A stretch of DNA of 64,000 nucleotides from Oscillibacter valericigenes Sjm18-20. GTDB lineage: Bacteria; Bacillota; Clostridia; Oscillospirales; Oscillospiraceae. The stretch lies in contig AP012044.1 in the NCBI GenBank assembly GCA_000283575.1, forward strand, positions 4,154,001-4,218,000, given 5' to 3'. The notes under the pieces are model-generated. The model was given only the letters and a program-made list of their open reading frames with translations. It was not told the DNA's origin and searched no databases. Both the position numbers and the translations under genes were made by a program. This document shows, in pieces, positions 58,791-64,000 of the stretch (position 1 is the stretch's first letter; every line of letters starts with the position of its first letter).

Positions 58791-59045
58791 TTAGATTGTA
58801 CCGCTTTCAGAACCACCTGACGCAGCAGAACGAACCGGCCTTGGGGGCTTCTGTTTGGCGGCGGCCTCACGGGATAGCTTGTCATCAATGTACTCGCGGG
58901 TGGTCTGCGGAACGTGCTTTTCATAGAGCTTCTGAACGGTATCCTCCAGCTCCGTCTGCAAATCCGTATCCTTTTTGCCCATGTGATAGGTCAGGGCATC
59001 CAGCTTTTCGTTATCAAAACTAATGGTTAGTGTTACTTTTTTCAT
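58791..59045 (-). CDS. DUF6103-like small backbone protein
   Basis: An 84-residue protein starting MKKVTLTISFDNEKLDALTY, HMGKKDTDLQTELEDTVQKL, with a basic Pro/Arg/Ser tail. The ATG at 59045 has GGAGGAAAGTACG upstream and is preferred to the ATG five codons earlier, where GGAGG would be inside the gene. The family name is from memory. It is usually found near the relaxase and M23 genes in this type of ICE. Confidence 0.72.
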   Translation of the reverse strand: MKKVTLTISFDNEKLDALTYHMGKKDTDLQTELEDTVQKLYEKHVPQTTREYIDDKLSREAAAKQKPPRPVRSAASGGSESGTI

Positions 59046-59061
59046 CGTACTTTCCTCCATT

Positions 59062-59688
59062 TCATAGTTTCATTTCGGGTGACTGTGAGAGGGCATCATC
59101 CTCTTGCGTGACCCATTTTTCATAATCCGATGCCGGACAGTAACCGGCAAGCATGGACGAGAATTTCTCCAAACGGAGGGGCTTCACCTTGTCCAGCTCC
59201 ATCTGCAAACCGTAGTATCCATTGTAAACCCTGACCACCTCGGCATCCAAAACATCAGCCCAAGCCTCCTTTCCGGCATCGGTCAAGGTGTGCTCATCCA
59301 GCTCCACAATGGTGGCAGGCTGTACCTCCACATCCTTGTGAAGCAGATGAATATCCTCCCAATGGAGATGGAGTAAATCTTTCAGCCTGCTGACCGGGGT
59401 GATCAGTCCGGAAATGTCGGGAACATAGGAGGCGTACCGGCAATAGCCATAGCCCTCCGATTCCACCAGCAGTCCGTCATTTCTGCCCTCGCCGGTGAGC
59501 AGCAGGCAGTGATACACACCACTACTGTCGCAGCGCATCTGCTCTATATTTTCCTGAATAAAGTCATACTCCCGCTGAGGATTTTCCAGCACAGCTTCAA
59601 AAACTTCAGCGGGAAGCCGAATGATTTTTGACACCTCAAGGCTCTGCAAATCGAAATCCGATGGTTTTCTTTCAAAAATTGCTTTCAT
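59062..59688 (-). CDS. Conserved ICE protein (DUF6329-like)
   Basis: A 208-residue protein: MKAIFERKPSDFDLQSLEVS, IIRLPAEVFEAVLENPQREY, VYHCLLLTGEGRNDGLLVES, EGYGYCRYASYVPDISGLIT. It is soluble and without a catalytic motif that I can name. It is encoded between the M23 hydrolase and the DUF6103-like gene with short gaps, so it is part of the transfer operon. The family label is uncertain. Confidence 0.65.
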   Translation of the reverse strand: MKAIFERKPSDFDLQSLEVSKIIRLPAEVFEAVLENPQREYDFIQENIEQMRCDSSGVYHCLLLTGEGRNDGLLVESEGYGYCRYASYVPDISGLITPVSRLKDLLHLHWEDIHLLHKDVEVQPATIVELDEHTLTDAGKEAWADVLDAEVVRVYNGYYGLQMELDKVKPLRLEKFSSMLAGYCPASDYEKWVTQEDDALSQSPEMKL

Positions 59689-59703
59689 ATTACGCTGCCT
59701 CCT

Positions 59704-60795
59704 TTACGGCAAAAACTGTCTTGGATTTACTTTTTTACCGCCGATGCGCACCTCCAGATGGAGGTGGTTTCCGGTGCTTCGCCCGGTGCTGCCCACAGCG
59801 GCGATCACATCGCCCTGCTGCACCGTTTGCCCGGAACGAACATATACCTTGGAGCAGTGACCGTATAAAGTGACCATGCCATCTCCGTGATCAATAACCA
59901 CATGGTAACCATAGCCGCTGCTGCCGGAGTCTTTTACATAGCTGACCACACCGGTGCGGGCGGCCTGTATCGGTGTTCCTTTTGGTGCGCCCATGTCGAG
60001 GCCGGAATGACCCTCGCCGCCACCGCCGCCGAACGGATTCGGCCTCCAACCGAATTCTGAGGTGACCATACTACGCCAGTTAGCTCCAAGGGGGCTGGCA
60101 AAATCACCGCCACCAGTGTAAATCTCACCGTCAAACACACCGCCAGACCATTCATCCTCGCCGATACCTCCATCTCTCGGCAGACCGTGTCCATAAAGCA
60201 CACGGCTGTAAATCTGAGCGGCATTTACTTTGTTTTCTTCTGTGATGGTTCTGCCGATGGAGCTTTCAAGGCTTGTATATATCTCATTCAAATCGGCAAT
60301 AGGAACAGCCACCGTATAGGTTTCCTCCGTTTCGTTGCCGTCCTCATCGGTAACGGTGCGGGTGCGTTCCTCGTACTGGACGAAGCAATCTGCAAAGGAT
60401 CGGTAATTGGAAGCGTTCATCCGCAGATTTTCAACGCCGAAATACAGAGAATAAAAAATGGCTTTCATGCGAGTGGTGTCGATATCGCCGCTTTCCATCA
60501 TGGGCGTAATCTCAGACACAGCTCCGTCCAAATTGGAAAAGCTGCCTCGCATATCTTCAATGTACTGCCGGTACTCGGCAGGAACCTGCGAGGAGATACT
60601 GCCGCCGTGAAAGGCCAAGTCCACAGCGGTGTTGTTGTGATCGGCTGTACCAGACATAAGGCAGCAGATCAGCACAATGATTAAAATGACCGGGGATAAA
60701 ATGGCGGTAATTAACCAGCCCACAGCCTTTCTGGTTTTTTCGTTGGATAATACAGCAGCCGCAGCCTTTGCGACTGCCGCTACAGGTACGGCCAT
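59704..60795 (-). CDS. Membrane-anchored M23 peptidase (conjugative cell-wall hydrolase)
   Basis: A 363-residue protein with one transmembrane helix (about 27-47) and an extracellular helical region. A C-terminal M23/LytM domain follows: HSGLDMGAPKGTPIQAARTG carries the HxxxD zinc motif, VVIDHGDGMVTLYGHCSKVY the core, and NHLHLEVRIGGKKVNPRQFL the HxH motif. It would open peptidoglycan for the mating channel. Gly-rich linkers surround the domain start. The gene lies 15 bp from the next one downstream. Confidence 0.9.
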   Translation of the reverse strand: MAVPVAAVAKAAAAVLSNEKTRKAVGWLITAILSPVILIIVLICCLMSGTADHNNTAVDLAFHGGSISSQVPAEYRQYIEDMRGSFSNLDGAVSEITPMMESGDIDTTRMKAIFYSLYFGVENLRMNASNYRSFADCFVQYEERTRTVTDEDGNETEETYTVAVPIADLNEIYTSLESSIGRTITEENKVNAAQIYSRVLYGHGLPRDGGIGEDEWSGGVFDGEIYTGGGDFASPLGANWRSMVTSEFGWRPNPFGGGGGEGHSGLDMGAPKGTPIQAARTGVVSYVKDSGSSGYGYHVVIDHGDGMVTLYGHCSKVYVRSGQTVQQGDVIAAVGSTGRSTGNHLHLEVRIGGKKVNPRQFLP

Positions 60796-60882
60796 TAAGA
60801 CACCTTCTTTCGTTTGAAATGTGTTGTCCGCAAACCAAAAATCGTGATATACTTAAGCAAAAATCAGATTGGAGATATTGAT

Positions 60883-61191
60883 ATGCACGAGATAAAATCT
60901 TCTTCAAGAAATGTTGAAGGAAAAGAAGTTCAAACATGGATTGCAGAATTTCTTAATGCAAATGTTCTGCAAGTAGAGGTTGGAACTACGGGCTATTGTG
61001 GTGGGGACTTCGGTCACGGCGGCAGGACATTTTTCAAAATTAAAGATAAAGGTGGAACAGCTCTTTTTGTTAATGGCAAGGAAGTCGAAGAAGTCGAAAT
61101 CGCTTTGGGTGGTGATGCAGAGCTGTCTACATTTATTCAATCTTTAGAATTTGCGCTTAAAGTATTAAAGGAGCAATCAGAAGAAAAGTAA
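60883..61191 (+). CDS. Hypothetical small protein, inserted against the operon
   Basis: A 102-residue protein starting MHEIKSSSRNVEGKEVQTWI, with GGAG about 9 bases upstream. It has a beta-rich middle (VGTTGYCGGDFGHGGRTFF) and an acidic helical end. I do not recognise it. It is AT-rich and lies on the plus strand between minus-strand transfer genes, so it looks like cargo. Confidence 0.65.
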   Translation: MHEIKSSSRNVEGKEVQTWIAEFLNANVLQVEVGTTGYCGGDFGHGGRTFFKIKDKGGTALFVNGKEVEEVEIALGGDAELSTFIQSLEFALKVLKEQSEEK

Positions 61192-61193
61192 TT

Positions 61194-61697
61194 TTACCAC
61201 CATTTCTGCTGCCAAAGGTTGAACTGCGCATCCTCCGCAGCCTGCTGCTCCTGCGCCAGACGGATGGATTTCTCCACCGCCTGATCCAGAAAATCCGTAT
61301 CAAAGCCTGCACTTTCATAGCCCTCGGCGATGGTGTGAAGATAAAAATCCGAGGGTGCGCCGAATTCTCTGCCGTCATTCATGATATAGACCATCGCATT
61401 GACCGGCTTACCGTTCAGCTCTACCTCCAGCATTTCCTTGCGATAAAAATTGGGGTATCCCTCGTAACGGTCGAGGGAAAGCTCATCCTGTGGCCTGATC
61501 TTCCATAGAAGCACAGGCACAGAGTTGCCCTCCAGCGGCTCAATGGTAGCAACGGCTCCACGGCTGCCGCCACGGAACAGCAGCTCATATCCTTTGACTT
61601 CACTGGCTCCCACTACCTCGGCGGTGGGGCAGCGGAATGCCATCTGCGGCAGATGAAGATTGCTGCCGTAGGCAATGTATAAGCGGTTCTTTGTCAT
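61194..61697 (-). CDS. Gamma-glutamylcyclotransferase-like (AIG2) protein
   Basis: A 167-residue GGCT-fold protein. The family loop YGSNLHLPQMAFRCP is at the N-terminus, the substrate-binding ELLFRGGSRGAVATIEPLEG follows, and LSLDRYEGYPNFYRKEMLEV holds the catalytic Glu region. The ATG at 61697 follows GGAGGAAAT. It is 27 bp downstream of an amidoligase gene. In such pairs the amidoligase makes a glutamyl-type amide bond and the cyclotransferase breaks it. Confidence 0.88.
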   Translation of the reverse strand: MTKNRLYIAYGSNLHLPQMAFRCPTAEVVGASEVKGYELLFRGGSRGAVATIEPLEGNSVPVLLWKIRPQDELSLDRYEGYPNFYRKEMLEVELNGKPVNAMVYIMNDGREFGAPSDFYLHTIAEGYESAGFDTDFLDQAVEKSIRLAQEQQAAEDAQFNLWQQKWW

Positions 61698-61724
61698 ATT
61701 TCCTCCTAACATTCACACACAAAT

Positions 61725-62759
61725 TTACATATGCATAGTAAAAGCCGGGGCATCTCCTGCCTCGGCTTCGGTTAGTTCAGGAGCGGTGGGCTGGATTTCC
61801 TGCCGTGCCTGCTCCAGCTCTTTTTCTTTTTTCTGCCGCATCCGTTCCTTTTGTTTTTCTGCCTGCGCCGGATCACGCCAAGCAATGCAGCCATCCAGAT
61901 TCTTCAGCAAATGCTCACGGGCAGTTTTGAATTCATCTCCAATCAGCCCTAAGCGCAGCAGCCAAGTGCGAAAGGTGTACTTCTCGTTGGTGGTCTGTGT
62001 CTTGGTTCGGCTGGCACAGCGTTGATTGAGCGCCTGTGCGGATATGGCCATGCACATCTGGATGTAGGCCTTAATTTTTCCGGCGTGAGTGGTTCCGTTG
62101 AATAAACGGAACTCCACCGTGCCTTTCTGGAACACACTGTGAAGATTTAAACAGTGGTACCGGCTGTCATCGTAATGAATATTGCTGCGGCTCTCGCCGT
62201 TGTACCAGATGCGGCTGACCTGATCCAGTGTCCGGGGCTTTCTGCGGTTCAGTTCTTCCAGAAACCGGTTGTCCACCGGCTTGCACCAGCGGTGCTGTCT
62301 GGCTACTGACACCTGCAGCGCCTTGTAGATCAAATCCTCCTTGGCGGCCATGATATTGGTGATGTTCCGCAGGGTATTGGCATCAAAGGGAGAGGCATCC
62401 ACATGAACATGGATGCCGCAGGAGCTGTTGGAAATGGCACCAGCCTCCCGGAGTTTGCGTACCAGCTCCTGCACGGTTTCAATGTCCTCCCAACGGCAGA
62501 TGGGGCTGACCATCTCGGTTTGGTATTCATTCGAGGCGGATACGGTCTGCCTGCCATCTTTTCTCTGTGGTGTTATACTGGCATCGCTCATGAATTTCCA
62601 CTTGCGGCCTTGGGAGTCAATGGCAGCGTAGGTGTCATAATAGCTGCCGTCATACACAGCCGTTGTGCCAAAATAGGCGGCGGCAATGTCTGCGGCAGTT
62701 TTGCGGGTGATACCGGTTAGCTCTACCTCAATGCCGAAGCGCTGGGCTTTCATATCCAT
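61725..62759 (-). CDS. Amidoligase-family enzyme
   Basis: A 344-residue protein of the putative amidoligase (COOH-NH2 ligase) family: FGIEVELTGITRKTAADIAA has the conserved acidic GIEVEL motif, EYQTEMVSPICRWEDIE follows, and SSCGIHVHVDASPFD and VEFRLFNGTTHAGKI carry the catalytic His and Glu/Arg residues. It would form an amide bond using ATP. A charged coiled-coil tail rich in Glu/Gln/Arg ends the protein. The start at 62759 follows GGGAGG; the GTG at 62771 is possible. Confidence 0.88.
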   Translation of the reverse strand: MDMKAQRFGIEVELTGITRKTAADIAAAYFGTTAVYDGSYYDTYAAIDSQGRKWKFMSDASITPQRKDGRQTVSASNEYQTEMVSPICRWEDIETVQELVRKLREAGAISNSSCGIHVHVDASPFDANTLRNITNIMAAKEDLIYKALQVSVARQHRWCKPVDNRFLEELNRRKPRTLDQVSRIWYNGESRSNIHYDDSRYHCLNLHSVFQKGTVEFRLFNGTTHAGKIKAYIQMCMAISAQALNQRCASRTKTQTTNEKYTFRTWLLRLGLIGDEFKTAREHLLKNLDGCIAWRDPAQAEKQKERMRQKKEKELEQARQEIQPTAPELTEAEAGDAPAFTMHM

Positions 62760-62777
62760 TTTTTCTTTCACCTCCCA

Positions 62778-64000
62778 TTAACGGCCACCTGCCTTTCCGA
62801 ACAGCTTTGCCTTATGCTCCGGGGCATTGACCATCAGGTTGTAACGCTCGTTGCCGCATTTGTAGAGGCACACACCACGCTGAGGATAGCGAATCAGGTT
62901 GTATTCGCTCTGCTCCAGCTGGAGGGTATCGATATAAAACTTGGCATCAATATTCCCGGCATTAAACAGGAACTGATGGGTCGGAATGCTGAACAGGGGC
63001 TTGGTGTACTCCCGGATGCCCTCAATGTTGAAGTCCTCCAGATTCTGCGAGGAGATGATCACCGCCGAATCCTTTTTGCGCACACGCTTGGAAAAGTTGC
63101 GGACGTATTCCACGGCGGTGAGGTTCGTGAGGAACAAATAGAACTCATCAATGCTGGCGGCGGTGTTTCCGTTGGTCAGAAGCTCGTTGCTCATGTAGGA
63201 TAAAATGTTGAACAGCAGTGCATTTTTCAGGCTCTTACTAGCCTGCAGCAGTCCTTTCACACCGAAAGTCACAAAGCTGGAATCGGTGATATTTGTATGT
63301 CCGTCAAAGAATTTCGACTCCGCTCCTTTGCAGATGGAGTGCAGTCCCAGCAGAATATTCTGAAGCAACTCTGCGGTGTAAAGCTGGCGGCTGCTTTCAT
63401 CAAAACCTTTGTATTCTTCCTCAATCAGCGCATACAGGTCGGACAGGATAGGATAGTCCTTGGCGGTCAGGCGGTCGAATTTGGTGCTGTCGCTGATGCC
63501 GAACTTGGCATACAGCTTCTGCAGCATGATTTCGATGGTGTCAATCTCCCGGTCGGAAAAGTCTTTATATGTCCGGAAAAAATCCTTGAGAAAGGAAATG
63601 TGCTGACTGAGCTTGCTGCTGATGCGGAAGGTCTGCGGGGCATCCTTATCCTCCGGACTGCCGTTTTCATCCCATGTTTTCGGTTCCAGCACATTGATGA
63701 TAAATTCGCCGGACATGAGGTCGATGAAGCAGCCTCCGAGGTTATTGGTCAGATCCTCGTACTCCATTTCGGGATCGAGAGCGCACACATTCATGCCGGA
63801 TTCCCGCAGATTGCACAGGATGAGCTTGAGCAGATAACTCTTGCCTTGACCGCTGTTGCCGAGAATGAGGATGTTGGCGTTGGTCTTGTCATCGGCTCGC
63901 TTGTTGAAATCCACCAGCACATTGCTGCCGAATTTATCCCGCCCCACATAGAAGCCGTTGGCATCTGTCTTACCGGAATAGTTGAAGGGATAGAGATTCG
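62778..64000 (-). CDS. VirB4/TraE-type conjugation ATPase, 5' end beyond the window
   Basis: At least 407 residues, open to the window edge (the frame continues upstream with NLYPFNYSGKTDANGFYVGR). Walker A is GNSGQGKS, preceded by NANILIL, and a Walker B-like ASIDEFYLFLT follows. VYVRNFSKRVRKKDSAVIIS and LFGKAGGR complete the usual C-terminal half. It powers the type IV secretion-like mating channel. The gene ends 18 bp before the amidoligase start. Confidence 0.93.
   Translation of the reverse strand, partial: NLYPFNYSGKTDANGFYVGRDKFGSNVLVDFNKRADDKTNANILILGNSGQGKSYLLKLILCNLRESGMNVCALDPEMEYEDLTNNLGGCFIDLMSGEFIINVLEPKTWDENGSPEDKDAPQTFRISSKLSQHISFLKDFFRTYKDFSDREIDTIEIMLQKLYAKFGISDSTKFDRLTAKDYPILSDLYALIEEEYKGFDESSRQLYTAELLQNILLGLHSICKGAESKFFDGHTNITDSSFVTFGVKGLLQASKSLKNALLFNILSYMSNELLTNGNTAASIDEFYLFLTNLTAVEYVRNFSKRVRKKDSAVIISSQNLEDFNIEGIREYTKPLFSIPTHQFLFNAGNIDAKFYIDTLQLEQSEYNLIRYPQRGVCLYKCGNERYNLMVNAPEHKAKLFGKAGGR

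Noticed and set aside
1..64000. CRISPR array or cas genes
   Set aside because: No regularly spaced repeats or cas-like motifs were seen on either strand.
1..64000. rRNA or tRNA genes
   Set aside because: No rRNA-like or complete tRNA-like cloverleaf sequence was recognised by eye; a dedicated scan could still find one.

Overview
The window reads as a chromosomal segment of an anaerobic, probably gut-associated clostridium (Firmicutes, Clostridia). The signs are strong AGGAGG-type ribosome binding sites, TTG/GTG starts, a BlaI/BlaR1-type pair, clostridial small-protein families, and a conjugative element of the type common in Oscillospiraceae and Lachnospiraceae. No species can be named from the sequence alone.

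Layout. (1) 1-5.2 kb, minus strand: a possible three-gene unit made of a DUF4157 (eCIS-core) effector-like protein, a zinc-ribbon protein and a C39-like cysteine peptidase, followed by a secreted WG-repeat protein. (2) 5.3-14.3 kb, metabolism: an NCS2 purine/pyrimidine permease, a complete tctCBA tripartite tricarboxylate-type uptake system, a uroporphyrinogen-decarboxylase-family protein, and a LysR regulator divergent from an L-cysteine desulfidase/UPF0597 enzyme. (3) 14.7-25.5 kb, a decaying, IS-rich zone: an alkylation-repair gene with one amber stop, a HemN-like radical SAM protein, a VOC protein, a frameshifted TfoX-like gene, a GNAT gene split by an IS1182-type element, two inverted IS3-family copies, and between those copies an rsgA gene behind a leader-peptide/terminator attenuator. 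(4) 25.5-31.7 kb: an M56/BlaI signalling pair with three operator-like palindromes, a GNAT, an alpha/beta hydrolase, a lipoprotein, a VanZ-like protein and a beta-propeller-like protein. (5) 31.95 kb to the right edge: an integrative conjugative element (ICE) inserted into a gene whose 3' end survives at 31773-31946.

The ICE backbone is almost all on the minus strand. It has three overlapping serine recombinase genes, a SHOCT-like peptide, a resolvase-like domain without its catalytic serine, a MazF-type ribonuclease, a sigma-like factor, a VirD4-type coupling protein, a toprim protein, a MobP3-type relaxase with Sel1 repeats, a ribbon-helix-helix protein beside an oriT candidate, an M23 hydrolase, a cyclotransferase/amidoligase pair and a VirB4 ATPase that runs off the edge. 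Cargo interrupts the backbone. The most striking cargo is a drug-sensing cassette at 38.6-44.7 kb: a GyrI-like binder, a MerR-GyrI regulator, an MFS exporter and a transglutaminase-UvrA2 fusion, with a textbook MerR-type 19-bp-spacer promoter in front of the fusion gene. A second cargo block at 52.0-57.1 kb carries a MocR regulator, an EamA exporter, a B3/4-domain protein, a broken AraC-GyrI gene and a pyridoxamine-oxidase-like gene.

The best candidates for something not well described are the transglutaminase-UvrA2/MFS/MerR cassette, the attenuator-controlled rsgA inside an inverted IS pair, the DUF4157 trio at the left edge, and the recombinase/dead-resolvase/MazF module. All functions are inferred from sequence patterns read by eye; no database search was run.
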